64,000 bases of DNA from Oscarella lobularis (Eukaryota; Porifera; Homoscleromorpha; Homosclerophorida; Oscarellidae): contig NC_089179.1 of NCBI RefSeq assembly GCF_947507565.1, forward strand, positions 1,674,001 through 1,738,000, in the 5' to 3' direction. The notes beneath the pieces were generated by a model. That model was not told where the DNA came from, searched no databases, and saw nothing but the letters and a program-made list of their open reading frames with translations. Position numbers and translations under genes: made by a program. Shown here in pieces: positions 40,974 to 51,527 of this stretch (positions are counted from its first letter, which is position 1; each line of letters begins with the position of its first letter).

Positions 40974-41002
40974 GAATAAATAACACGTAACGATTTATTC
41001 AA
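40974..41002. repeat. 3' UTR direct repeat, copy 1
   Basis: aataacacgtaacgatttattcaa just downstream of the unknown gene at 41040. The same 24 bp recurs at 42187-42210 below the Tks-like gene, each preceded by a gcgtacaac block. Confidence 0.75.
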
Positions 41003-41039
41003 CACAACAAAGCAAACGCCAGGTCCCGAGGACTTTCGC

Positions 41040-41702
41040 CTAAATATTTCGCAGGTAGTCGCCTGCGACCCAAGAGAGGTCAACACCCATTGTTTTCAAA
41101 TATTCGTTAGCGCCGTAAGCCAATTTCTGAAGGCTGTTGGTGCGGAAACGGTGCTGGTAAATAGTTTGCTCTTTGTCGTGATAGACAAAAAAGAGAACTC
41201 CTTCTTGAACGCCATACTGAAGGCGACTGTCGATTGTCAGCTTTTGAGGAACATCGAATCCCGTCTGAATGTAGGCTGGGAATTCTGAGCCGTTGAGCTC
41301 ATAAACACAAAGAGTATAACTCTGACTGCGATCGCCGCCAAAGCCGAGGACCGCGCCTTGCTTCCAGTAAACTTGGATTGTTTCCCCCTTGCGTTTCAAA
41401 GCTAGAACTTGACCTTTCAACTGACTCATTATGCTGAATTCGAAAAAAGAACTCGGCCGGAGATGAAAAGTGGCACGCTTCTTATTGCGCCACAGGACTA
41501 AAATGCCTGTGATGCTTGTACACCGTGAACTTCCCGAAGCCCCAAGGTTGAACCGAAGTTCAAGCAACGCACTTCCTGGAATTCAAAAATCGCGGAAATG
41601 ATGACGTCAGGCTCAAAAGCGCGGTTCTGCACTCAGCCGAGACTTACCGTGGCGGCGGCGACAACAAATCAAGACGAAACTGCCTCCGAATTTACATGGC
41701 AT
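41040..41702 (-). CDS. Unknown protein, conserved-looking
   Basis: The main exon (41429 or a little upstream, to 41040) encodes 129 residues from MSQLKGQVLALKRKGETIQV to the end WVAGDYLRNI, without introns. Two upstream mini-exons with good GT-AG signals can extend it to an ATG at 41702 (MPCKFGGSFVLICCRRRHG), an Arg-rich, acid-free start that could be a mitochondrial presequence. The body alternates short strand-like segments (AVLGFGGDRSQSYTLCVYEL, GVLFFVYHDKEQTIYQHRF), so a small beta-rich fold is likely. I do not recognise the family. Codon use matches the neighbours, so it is very probably real. Confidence 0.6.
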
Positions 41703-41710
41703 GCAATTAG

Positions 41711-41927
41711 TTAACCTCTACTTCGTCCTCGCAACTTTGACCTCTTGACTCGAACTTCATGTGGAATTGATGCCAATATTACCATGTCATCATATATATC
41801 ACAGTACGAGTGCCGCTCTTCAAAGAAGACGTCGACTCTGAACTGAACATACAGTAGGCCTTGGTGAGCAGGAAAGTCGTCGTAGACTCGGTGCGGCACT
41901 GAAGGCGAAGGAATCTCGAAGGAAGCG
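41711..41927 (-). CDS. Possible terminal exon of an unknown gene
   Basis: Open frame after a pyrimidine-rich acceptor (ttttttag at 41928): ASFEIPSPSVPHRVYDDFPA through VRVKRSKLRGRSRG, stopping at 41711, nine bases before the next gene's ATG. Codon use looks coding, but no start or upstream exon was found in 41928-42230 and I do not recognise it. Could equally be 5' UTR of the gene at 41040. Confidence 0.25.
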
Positions 41928-42183
41928 CTAAAAAAGGCGGCCAAGAGAGGAGCGCGAGCCGCTCTTCGACAAGAACGAAAACAGCTCTCAGAAGTATGTA
42001 GTGCGTAAAGAAAAATATCAAACAGCTAGAAGATCAAAAGAAGGCCAAAGAAAGCATAAAAACCCGCGCGAGCTACAGAGAAGAGACCGCGGGCATCGAG
42101 ACGGCTTCGCGCGCTAAAAGCGGCCGTCGTCTGCGTGGACGCCGACGTGGAAGCGAAGCTCCACGCGCATGCGTACAACAAGG

Positions 42184-42210
42184 TTAAATAACACGTAACG
42201 ATTTATTCAA
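42184..42210. repeat. 3' UTR direct repeat, copy 2
   Basis: Same 24 bp as at 40979-41002, here 24 bp below the stop codon of the Tks-like gene. Confidence 0.75.
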
Positions 42211-42233
42211 TACTAATGTGCATCCATACAGTG

Positions 42234-45200
42234 TCAGACATAGTACACTTCTCTGTATTCCGTTCCAACCTTTCCCTGTGAATGCGATCTCGGTCTCATG
42301 CCGCTGTCATTTACATTGAGACTTTGACCTTCAAAAGCATAACTCTTTCGAGGTCCATGCGCGCCCATATTTGCTGGCGGACGAGATGCTGGCAGCAAAG
42401 GACGAGATGTTGGCAAAGACGGCCTCGACCTGGGCAGAGGAGGCGGGCGTCGTCCACCATCCGGCGACGACGAGTGCTGAAACATGGTCACCGGCGACGA
42501 CGACGACGACGACACAGAGCACCCAGGATCCTGTTGTAGCAAATTGCAAGTCGCACTGTACCCATTCGTGTCAGCGGAGACACGCGACGGCGGAAGGGGA
42601 GGCGGATAGCTGTTTCCAGGAACGTAGTCCGGACTCAGATTCTGGCTTCGTCGCTTGGTGCCAGGCGACGGCTCTCCGCCGGAACTATCGTCGCCACTCC
42701 CATCCGAAACGGGCTTGAATCGCTCCATGTAATGAGGACTTGCCGACCGACGTCGACCGCCGGCACCGCCCTTCGGCCGAACGGCCGTCGGCTTGACGAC
42801 GCCTTCGCTTACTTGCTGGAGAGCGCCGCGCACGGTGATGGTGCAGCGCTCGAGTTGCTGCGACGTCGGACGAGCCGGTATCTTGGGCATGCGACGTTCC
42901 GTCGCCGTCGTTTGCGGGCTGGTGCGGCTGAGACGTCGCAGATTGACGAGGGAGTGCCGTCTCGACGACGGATTGCTGCTTGCCGTGTCTTCCACCTCTT
43001 CTGTGATCGCCATCGGGACGCGGTTCACTTTATTTAGAGCCGAATAAAGGCTGTCCTTGTTGAGAATGCTCTCACTGAAAAGACACTTAATTAGAGAGAG
43101 AGTGCCTAGGAGAGGAATCACGTACCCGCGGGGCAGAAACTTATTACGCATCGACGCCTGCTTGAGAGCGAGGCCCGGTACATTGATCTAGTTAGACGAA
43201 TCATGCGGTTCATTCAGCTGCAGTAGCATGGCTTACGTTGGCGCGCTTCGGCGATCCTTTGAGAGAATCGAGCATCGACGCCGGAACGTAGCCGCGCTTT
43301 CCATTATAGCTGGCAAACCACCAGCCGTCCATGTACTTGTGCAGCACCTTGATGATGACCCCTTCGGGAAAGCTCAACTCCTCCGCATCCTCAGCAACGT
43401 ATTCGCGCGAGCTGACGTAGTCGTCCTCTACGTAAGCGAATACAAATGAGAAAAAAAATAGACACATGTAAATACAGACGCATTTAGTATTACCTGAATC
43501 GGAAGACGGATTCTCAGCCGAGGCGGCATCCGTCTTTTCTGCTTGCTGGACGTTTAGGGGCTCTAAATAGGTCGCCGGTGCCCATCCCTCTGTTTGTTCA
43601 TTGACGACCACAAGCCACCAACCTTAGAAAAATAGCCATATAATAACGTCGTCATCGTCGTAGGGGAGCTGGAAGCTACCGTTATCTTCCTTTTTCACGA
43701 CGTCAACCATGTCCCCCGTTTTCAGACTCACTTCCTCCTCGCTTTCAGCCGCGTAGTCGGCCGCAGCTCGATACGGTTCCGACTCCACAACCTCTTCTCC
43801 TAGAAACCAATCGAATTATGCAAACGTATTCGAGTCTGTTTTTCATACCCTCTTCGGTATTGTCCTCCTCTTCTTCTTCCTCCTCTTCCTCCTCTTCTCG
43901 GATGCCCGACAGGTCGGGCTTCTTTTGCTCGTCCGGCTGAGCCAAGCCGGCGAGCTGCATCGCCTTCTGCAAGGCGAGCGGCGATATCATCGTCGTCGTG
44001 TGCCGCTTCTGCACGGCCTTGACGTCGAGCAACGTCTCGCGTCGAGGCGGGGCGCCGAAGAACTTTTGCCGGACGGAAGGTTTTCGCGACGACGACGACT
44101 CAGCCTTAGTAACAACCAAAACATAGGAAACCACATAAAAGAGACAAAAAGGATCACCTCTTTCCCCTCCTCCTCGTCTTCGTCCATCCACGTGGAATCT
44201 TCTCGAAGCGTCGTCAAATAGGCGGCGGGAACGTAACCGTTCTTCTCATTGTATCTAAATATTCATCCAATGTCTATTCACATCTAGATATTGTTGTTTT
44301 TTCTACTCTCACCTGACGTACCACCAGCCGTCCAATGTTTTATATATCACTTTCATGACGGCGTGCTTGGGAAAGGAGAGCTCGTCGTCGAACTCGCCCT
44401 TGCTCTTGTACTCGCGAACGCTCACGACTCTCTCGTCTAAAAAAGAAAAACGACGTCAGAATAAACATTTCGCGGAAAGACGTCGTCCTCTTCTAATATT
44501 TACTTTTCGACTTGGGAAGATAGTCGTCTTCGACCGTGTGGTCGACGGGTTCGAGAAACGACGCCGGCGCCCATCCTTCGCCCTGGTCCGATTTTACCAA
44601 CCACCAACCTAAACGACACATTCGTACATTAGTCAATCTAATAACAGCTGCGGTATGTTTCCCAAAATAGACGCGCTAAACGGACGTTTCTAAGGCTGTC
44701 TCCAGTCAGGCCCTGGCCGCCGCCCAACATTTACATACCGGTTGTGTCTTTCTGTATCACTTCGTACTCCTTGTCCTTTTTCAAATCGACTTGCTCGCGA
44801 TTCTGTTTCTTGTAGCCGCCGATTGCCCGATAGTGCTCGAATCGCATCGGACCGCTGATTTGACTGAATTGTCCGAAGGGCTTGGCGCCGTCCGCTAAGA
44901 AAACGTCCCGTACGTATTAGACAAAGAACACGCGCTGCGCGAGAAAGCGAACTCACTCTCGTCCTTCGAGACGCGGGGACCGGCATTGGATCTAAAATCA
45001 AAAATTTTTAAAACGCGCTCGACGCGCGCGGAGACGCGGCGCGTATTCGCGCACCTGTTGAGATCCTCGCCACGGGCTTCGAAGAATCTCTCGACGGGTG
45101 GGGACGCGACTATTTTGTCAGACAACTTGGTTATAGCCTAAAAGGCCACGAAAATATATTCGCTCATATGCGTTCGATTTCGCGAGCGCGCGAACCTGTA

Positions 45201-45694
45201 GATATTGATCGAGTGCCTCCTGGCGCTTCTCGGCGACTTTGCGCACTTGGCTTCGGCCGATGTAGATCTTCTCTGCAATAATAGAGGGCGTTTACAAGGA
45301 GAAATGCATTCACAAAGAGACCGGTTCTTACTGGGCAGTTCAGGCAGTATGCGTTCCTTTTTCGATATGACGCCGGCCTCGAGGGGGAATTTCTTCAAAA
45401 GGTCGGCCTAGTGGGCGGGCGCGCGTGGGATAAAAGGGCGTCCGCGCGGAAAAGAACCGGTTTTCTCTTACGTGCATGTCGAAAAAGTCGTTGTATCGGC
45501 GATAGACGATCAACTTCGAGCCGTCGGACCACTGTACGCGGACCGTGTAGACCTAGGAGAGCGCGCAGGGTTCGGCGACGAGATTGGGGCTCTCTATTGT
45601 CTTTTACGTAGTGTTTGGCTATGCCGCTGCCTCGTTTCTCGAACGACACCGCTCGCGCGTCGGAGACGCGTCGTTGTAATTGACTTTCGGGCAT
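42234..45694 (-). CDS. Tks/SH3PXD2-like scaffold: PX + four SH3 domains
   Basis: About 14 exons; ATG 45694 (MPESQLQRRVSDARAVSFEK), ends at 42234. The PX domain covers the first exons (VYTVRVQWSDGSKLIVYRRY, NDFFDMH, KKERILPELP, PPVERFFEARGEDLNR), including the phosphoinositide-binding RRY. Four SH3 domains follow, each closed by a GWW..Y/W pattern: DTTGWWLVKS, TLDGWWYVR, DNGWWLVVN and MDGWWFASY, each with a GYVPA or GWAPA strand. The last large exon is low complexity with proline motifs (PPPLPPSR, RRPPPLPRSRPSLP) that could bind SH3 domains. PX plus four SH3 matches SH3PXD2B (Tks4); NCF1/p47phox has only two. These organise NADPH oxidase activity and actin-rich invasive protrusions. A Glu-rich linker (EEEEEEEEE) lies between SH3-2 and SH3-3. 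Confidence 0.88.
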
Positions 45695-45945
45695 GTTTCG
45701 ACAGGAGGACGGAAGGCTTTTCGAAACTGAGGCGACCGTGTGTGCGGCGCGTGTTTATAAAGGGTGCGAACAATCCGGGAGTGACGTCAACGCGCTGCCT
45801 TGGAGGTGGAGCCACATGACGTCAGGCATGCAGAGAAAATTAACCTTTATCTCATGCCTGCGAGGAAGTAGACGGGGAGTCTAGGTTCCTCGAGGCAAAA
45901 AAAACCTGACCTTCTCCGCGCCAGGTGCACCTAAAAAAATATTGC

Positions 45946-45967
45946 GGGGGGGGGGGGGGGGGGGGGG
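45946..45967. repeat. Poly-G run of about 22 bases
   Basis: Uninterrupted G run in the spacer between the Tks-like gene and SWAP70. Length is likely uncertain because homopolymers assemble poorly. The remaining 45695-46213 spacer shows no gene. Confidence 0.9.
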
Positions 45968-46291
45968 AGTAAGGAGGTGTGTAGTAGGCATTGTACGCCT
46001 CGTGAAAGGAGACAATGACTTAATAGTGAGGACTAACAAGTTACATTGAAATTTTTTTCTTTCTTGACCCATTCCCAACAGAGTCTCAGTGTAAGTTCCC
46101 ATGCCATTCTGTCTACTTGGAATATTTTATTAGACCAATCCTGTTATAACAAGCCGGCAATCAAAGGTGACGAGAGACCAGTCAGCCATGAGCCATCTTG
46201 ACCTCTAAACCGGATGTGTAAGCCTCGCCCCCTTCAACCGATTAAATTCAACAGAAGGCATAATCGTCGATCGGAGCGAGGAGGAGGCGTC

Positions 46292-48115
46292 ATGGTAGTA
46301 TTCAGCTATTTCGAATCGAACTGTCTTCACCAGTGCTTCGCTCAACTCGGCGGCCTTTCGCCGAATTCGTGCACGGGCCCCAATGACGCGCAACGCGTTC
46401 CCAAGTCGACACTTGCCGTTCTCTGTCTCAACGTCGGTGACGCACTCGACGTCCGATTCAACGAGAAGTGCCTAAAGGAGTACGAAAAGGAGAAGAACGA
46501 CTTGTCGTTCGCCGAATTCGTTCTCTACATCGAAGCCGATTTGCTAGGCGAAATCGCTCACGTGGACTTGGCTCGCTTCCGCGCCGTTCTCTGGGACAAG
46601 GTCTTCGCGCGCGAAGCGCGCGATCGTTCGACGTCGATTTTCTCGCTCGACGACCTGCGAAAAATCTGGTTCATCTTCAATCGGCTCGACGACGAGCAAC
46701 GACTCGCGTTGGACGTCGGCGAAGCGGACGCGCTTCTGCGGAAGTTCGCCGAAGCCCTCGGCATGAAGCGAGCGAAGCGCGATGACGCCGATGACGACGA
46801 TCGAAATCGCGTCGCTTTTTGGGACTTGGTCGTCGCGATGGAGCGCGATTACGCGCACGATGTCGAAGCGAGCGTCTACGTGGAGGTTCTCGACGATTTG
46901 CTCGACGAAATCGTGCGCGACGTCGTGAAGAAGGGCTATATGACGAAGAAAGGCCACGCGCGACACACGTGGAAGGAGCGCTGGTTCGTTCTCGATATGA
47001 CGTCGTTGACCTATTACGTTTCGCGCGAGCGGATGGAGAAAAAGGGCTGCGTTCGTCTTACCGATCGTTCGATCGTCGAACCGATTGCCGAGAAGACGCA
47101 GCACAAATACCGGCTTCTTCTGACTGACGGTGTCGATGGGCGGAAGTACGAACTGTGCGCGAGCGATCAGCGAACGAAGCAGGAGTGGCTCGCCTCGTTG
47201 CGACGCGTCATTAGTCATCGACCGGAAAAAGGATCGATTCGGCGGCAGGAAATGCAGGAACGTCGGCGCGTGCGCGAAGAGAGGCGCATGGAGATGCAGC
47301 GCATTCAGGAGACGAACGAGCAGCAGCGACGCGAGCTCGAGCGCGAGCGACAGGCGCGCGAGGAGGCGGAGACGCGCGTACGTCAGGAACAGGAGTGGCT
47401 ACAGGAGGAAATGCAACGTCGATTGGAAGCGGAGGTTCAGCAGAGAAAACACCTCGAGGAACTGGAAAGAGAGCGCGCGCTCAAAATGGAAGAAGAGCGC
47501 GAAAAGAAAGTAAAGGGGATACCTGATACGAAAATTGAATTTGAATTATTTATATATGTGTTCTTGCAGAGTAAGGAGGAATTGCTTGGCGAGGAATTGC
47601 GACGACGTCAGGAGCTCGAAGGATTGCACGAGCAACAGCGTCAGGAGCTCGAAGACGAGAAACGAAAATTGGACGAGATGCAGCAGCAGAACGAGGAGTT
47701 CATGCGTCTGTTGCAACTCGAACGAGAGAAGTACGAAAAGGCGGAGGAAGAACGACGACGGGCCGAGGAGCTCTACAAACAGGCGTTGGCTCGCGGCGAA
47801 AATCCGCCCAAACCGCCCAAATACGAAGTGAAGATTTCACCTGGTCTGGCTCGACTGATTGGACCCAAAGGCGGCCTTGTGACCCATCGCGGTATGGGAG
47901 CCTTTCCCAAGGATTCCATCCCTGATCCGTTGTGGGAGGAGAGGAAGTTGTCCAAGTCGCCGGCTATCTCTTCGGTTGGCTCCGTTTCGAGCCAAAGCAG
48001 CACTTCTGAGCCTCGTCCAGATGTTGAAAATGTGGAGATACGAAAGGCAGAAGAGGAGGAGAATGGCTCTACTGTCGTCGCCGACGCTGCCGCAGGCCAC
48101 GATGAGTCACTCTGA
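46292..48115 (+). CDS. SWAP70/DEF6-like PH-domain Rho-family GEF
   Basis: Order: EF-hand-like N-terminus (VPKSTLAVLCLNVGDALDV, then IFSLDDLRKIWFIFNRL); a central PH domain at about residues 210-310 (GYMTKKGHARHTWKERWFVL with the PH Trp ending in KQEWLASLRRVI); a long Arg/Glu coiled coil (about 316-500); and the conserved C-terminal block LARLIGPKGGLVTHRGMGAF. SWAP70 and DEF6 bind PIP3 and F-actin and activate Rac-type GTPases. Two ATGs are in frame, 46214 and 46292; the later gives the more usual N-terminus. A 60-bp segment at 47510-47569 has perfect intron ends but is also an open reading frame. Convergent with DRC2 downstream. Confidence 0.88.
   Translation: MVVFSYFESNCLHQCFAQLGGLSPNSCTGPNDAQRVPKSTLAVLCLNVGDALDVRFNEKCLKEYEKEKNDLSFAEFVLYIEADLLGEIAHVDLARFRAVLWDKVFAREARDRSTSIFSLDDLRKIWFIFNRLDDEQRLALDVGEADALLRKFAEALGMKRAKRDDADDDDRNRVAFWDLVVAMERDYAHDVEASVYVEVLDDLLDEIVRDVVKKGYMTKKGHARHTWKERWFVLDMTSLTYYVSRERMEKKGCVRLTDRSIVEPIAEKTQHKYRLLLTDGVDGRKYELCASDQRTKQEWLASLRRVISHRPEKGSIRRQEMQERRRVREERRMEMQRIQETNEQQRRELERERQAREEAETRVRQEQEWLQEEMQRRLEAEVQQRKHLEELERERALKMEEEREKKVKGIPDTKIEFELFIYVFLQSKEELLGEELRRRQELEGLHEQQRQELEDEKRKLDEMQQQNEEFMRLLQLEREKYEKAEEERRRAEELYKQALARGENPPKPPKYEVKISPGLARLIGPKGGLVTHRGMGAFPKDSIPDPLWEERKLSKSPAISSVGSVSSQSSTSEPRPDVENVEIRKAEEEENGSTVVADAAAGHDESL
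47510..47569 (+). other. In-frame 60-bp intron within SWAP70
   Basis: Starts gtaaag, ends ttcttgcag, AT-rich against GC-rich flanks, and encodes a non-coiled hydrophobic stretch (FELFIYVFLQ) inside an otherwise charged coiled coil. Being 60 bp without stop codons, retention would add 20 residues without a frameshift. I take it as an intron. Confidence 0.85.
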
Positions 48116-48246
48116 AAACGACATTGTAACTTATTAATTAATGCTAACTTGATCTTTCCGTGCTCTGCTGTACGCTTTGGACCCCCCCGGTGTGCAAATA
48201 GTCTGATTCTAGTTGCCTTAGTTCTTTGATACAAACCTCGGTGTCT

Positions 48247-50511
48247 TCATAAGGTGTGCTTGACCACGTGCGCTGCTTCCACGACGCAATGCTGAGCTGG
48301 TCTTTTCACTCGAGGATCAGCAACTGATACCGGTAGCCTATACAAAATGAATAAAAAGCGACTAAAGGATTTCCGTTTTTTCTCACATGGCATTGGTTCG
48401 GTGGTTGACCACAAACAGCGGGTTATTCTTACTCATAATCTCGTCATTTACGGAAATTCCTGGAGGAAGCGTTCCGAACGCGTGAGAATCATACACTGAC
48501 ACTTTCTCTAGAGCTCTACTCACCATCAAGATATTGCTTCAGAACAATCCTCAACTGCTGATTCTCTTCCAACAACGTTTGCTTTTCCTTATCAAGAGCC
48601 AATTTATCAAGGAAAATCTTTCAAAACAATTCAATAGTCGTCGTTATTGATCGATCCCCACGCCTTTCGTACCTTGTTATATCGTTTCCAGAAGTTCTCC
48701 AATGGCCCATATTCTCCAGCAGCCTACGCGGTAAAAAAAAACAGAGGTAATGTAATCAAAATAAAAAGCGGTGACTCACTGAGGCCATGGCTTCAGCCAC
48801 AGGCTCGGCGACAGCCGCCGCCACTTCCCCTTCCTCGTCATTAGTCAGTGATGACGCATAGAAAGGCAATACCTGAAAAGTAACCGTCATTAGAATAATC
48901 AGTCGAAGCTTCACCGCGACTTGCTTTCTCTTCCTCCGTTTCCATTTTACGACTCATTTCGCACAGCTTCAATATTCTTTCCGCCTAAAATCTATTTTCC
49001 CTCCGCGCCCCCCAGGGCGATTCCGCGTTGTCATTTACCTTCGCTTCCTTTCGTTTCAGTTCCTTGATAGCGGAGTCGCTGTGCACCGTGAGCTGAGTCA
49101 ATCGTTCCCTTTCCGCTTCGCGAAACCGGTTCATCTGGCCCTTGAGCTCCTGGAAGTGCGTCAAAATTGCTTCCTTTTCGCTCTTCAACGCCTTGATTCG
49201 TTCGTCGTTGTCGCGAGCGCTTGCACTCATCTTTGCCTTCAACGCAGCCGTCTGATCCTAAGAAAAAAAGAAAGAAAAAAATCTCATATGGTATTTCGTT
49301 TCTGATGTAGTCTCCTTGCCTGAATTCTCTGCAACTTTCTCATTTGTTGTTTGATCTCCATGGCACTCTGCTCGTCTTTTGCTTTCAGCTTTCGAAACAG
49401 AGAAGCTCGCTCTGCAGTCGTTTCTTTGTACTGCTTCATTTGCTGAAGAAGGATTCTTCGTTCGCCAAAAAACTGCGTGTCTCTCTTCTCTTCGCGAACA
49501 AACCTCGCGTATCTGCTTCCACAGATCTTCCGTTTGTCCTTCGAGTTGAATTCTCAACGCGTGCCTCTCTTCCACGTTCTGAAATTTCGTTCTCTTGCGT
49601 AAATAAATAAATAAATAGATCGGTTTGCGTCCACTCGCCTTGTTCTTGATTTCATCTCGGATGCTCTGGTACTCTTGCTTGGCGTCCAATTCCTTCTCTT
49701 GATGCTCCTGTTCCATGGCAAACATGATGTCCTGCAGATCGGACGTCTCGCTCTTGTGTTTCTCGATCAAAGAATTTCTGAAGCAGTAGACAGAAAACTT
49801 CAATGAGAAGAAGAAAGGAAATAAACGCTAATTGACCTCTCTGTGTCAAACTCAGATCGCAGTGCCGCCAATTCGGCTTGAAACTCTTTTTCAAGGCTAG
49901 CAAGTCGACTCTTCTGCAGATCTAGAAAAAATCAATTTTTTAATAAATACGATTTGATTGCAGATTCCGTACCTTTGAGCGACTCCAACTTTTCGAGATG
50001 ACTCCTCAACGCCATTTGAAACCTACATTCGATAACCTGTAAGAGGAAGAAACGGGGGCCCCTTCCCGTCTCCTTTACTGTTCTTCCGCTTCGCCGAGAT
50101 CCTTAGCCAGGGAGCGAATGATGGCGTTCTTACGATCGACAATGCGTTCGAACGTCTGACTAAGCACGTCGATTTCCTTTTTCAGTTCGTCCGCCTTGGC
50201 TAGAGCGCGATTCGCTTCGCGATCGAAACCTTCGCCGAAAACGCTCACCTTTTCGCATCAGCGTACGCCACTGGTTCTGTATTTTCATCAAATTGAACTT
50301 GGTTGCCTTCTCTTCCTTCGCTAGTTTATCCTAGAGCGATCGCTGTTGCTTGAACGACGGAATTCGCTTTCTTTTGGCTCGCCTTGAGAAACTGATTTAG
50401 AAGCTCCTCTTTCTTGCGTCGCTCTTCCTCTTCGGCAAGCATCTTCTGTTCGAGATGCTGCCTGCGCTGTTCTTCGGTCATATTCGCGAGTTTATTCTTT
50501 GCTTTCGGCAT
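48247..50511 (-). CDS. CCDC65: DRC2 (CCDC65), nexin-dynein regulatory complex
   Basis: ATG 50511 opens [19 protein letters not shown], then [15 protein letters not shown], typical of DRC2. About ten short exons, nearly all coiled coil. Diagnostic blocks: [40 protein letters not shown], an exon with [20 protein letters not shown], and the terminal exon [20 protein letters not shown] ending AHVVKHTL at 48247. DRC2 with DRC1 and DRC4 forms the base of the nexin link between outer doublets and sets beating pattern in motile cilia. Several introns are under 60 bp. Some exon borders between 48650 and 50330 are inferred only. Confidence 0.88.
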
Positions 50512-50668
50512 CGCGTCTGTTTCGTCGTCACGAGCAACATGCGGAGGCGAAAACCCGGATAACCACGAAGCACAGCCTGGATACAATACATGCGTAACAC
50601 TGGTCACCTACAAAAAATATAAATGCTGTTTTGGTTGTAGGTTTATAAGACTGAGTCTTCATAAGCCC

Positions 50669-51031
50669 CTATTTGTTAACAGAACTGAAGCCATTTTTAG
50701 CCAAAATTTCGTTTAGTAGACCCCCAGTTTCAACCTCAACGCACGCTCCAATAATTTTATCACGCGTCTCTTTTGAATCTCCTTGTTTCTGTCTGTACAT
50801 TTCCAGAACAGAGCGGCACTTCATTTCATTTCCTAATCCTTGCTTGCTTTCAAGGTCTACAAGCACGCTCCACTCACACTGCAATTGGTTTCCCATTTCA
50901 CGCCATTTGTTAGAGCTAGCCTTACAAACAATGCTAGCAAAATTGTTCCACGCCGCATCATAAACAGACGGTAATTTAGTGTCACGATACAACCCTGGGT
51001 ACAAGTATAAAATAGCGATAATAGCAACCAT
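50669..51031 (-). CDS. Small single-pass membrane protein of unknown family
   Basis: ATG at 51031 opens MVAIIAILYLYPGLYRDTKL, a signal anchor or signal peptide, followed by about 100 soluble residues with four cysteines (IVCKASSNKW, LQCEWSVLVDLES, EMKCRSVLEMYR, GACVEVETGGLL) and the end NGFSSVNK. The frame is open upstream to 51070 (VIEEAPFIRIVS), directly after an in-frame TAG at 51071-51073 that doubles as a possible acceptor (ggatag). Beyond it the same frame reads VDIVPILTADFVDEYLAEW with coding-like codons (51075-51160), so an upstream exon is possible. No family recognised. Confidence 0.45.
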   Translation of the reverse strand: MVAIIAILYLYPGLYRDTKLPSVYDAAWNNFASIVCKASSNKWREMGNQLQCEWSVLVDLESKQGLGNEMKCRSVLEMYRQKQGDSKETRDKIIGACVEVETGGLLNEILAKNGFSSVNK

Positions 51032-51070
51032 GACACTGACTATACGAATGAAAGGAGCCTCCTCGATCAC

Positions 51071-51527
51071 CTATCCGCCGTGGGCGTCGATCCACTCGGC
51101 GAGATACTCGTCGACGAAATCGGCTGTCAATATCGGTACGATATCGACGCCGCGGCATACTCAAAGACCTACATCCATGGAGCACAGTAAGTGTTAAAAG
51201 TAAACAACAAAAGAGCAATCGCACCCCCATACCTCCTCAACGTGGAAGTCTGTTTCGCATTTCTACCTGGACGAGTATCATACAGACTTTCTGCAGACGA
51301 TGGAATTAGTTAGTACTGTAACAAAAAAAACACGGCTACGTATCTAAAATTACTGTACCGTCTTGGTCTGCCTTCACATCTTGGCTTTCGTCTGTCCGTT
51401 TCACATCCTGTTTAACACGTTACGGATGGTAAGCTTAGAATGCAGATAAAAAGTCAAACCAGAGGCAGAGTAGAGGTACGAAGTTTCGCGGCTGGAGAAG
51501 CCTAAAGTAAACGAGTTGCAATCGCAA
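51071..51527. other. Unresolved spacer with possible exon
   Basis: Apart from the coding-like stretch at about 51070-51160, readable on the minus strand (DFVDEYLAEWIDAHGG) and also open on the plus strand (VGVDPLGEILVDEIGCQY, ending near a GTAAGT donor at 51188), I see nothing. Which strand is used cannot be told by eye. Confidence 0.3.

Noticed and set aside
42282-42718. Plus-strand frames opposite the Tks-like C-terminal exon
   Set aside because: Antisense of a Pro/Ser/Arg-rich exon; low complexity only.
45946-45967. Poly-G run as a G-quadruplex or regulatory element
   Set aside because: Only a homopolymer, prone to assembly error; no adjoining conserved sequence.
46544-47218. A 224-residue minus-strand frame opposite SWAP70
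   Set aside because: It is the antisense of the PH and N-terminal coding region, caused by GC-biased codon positions.
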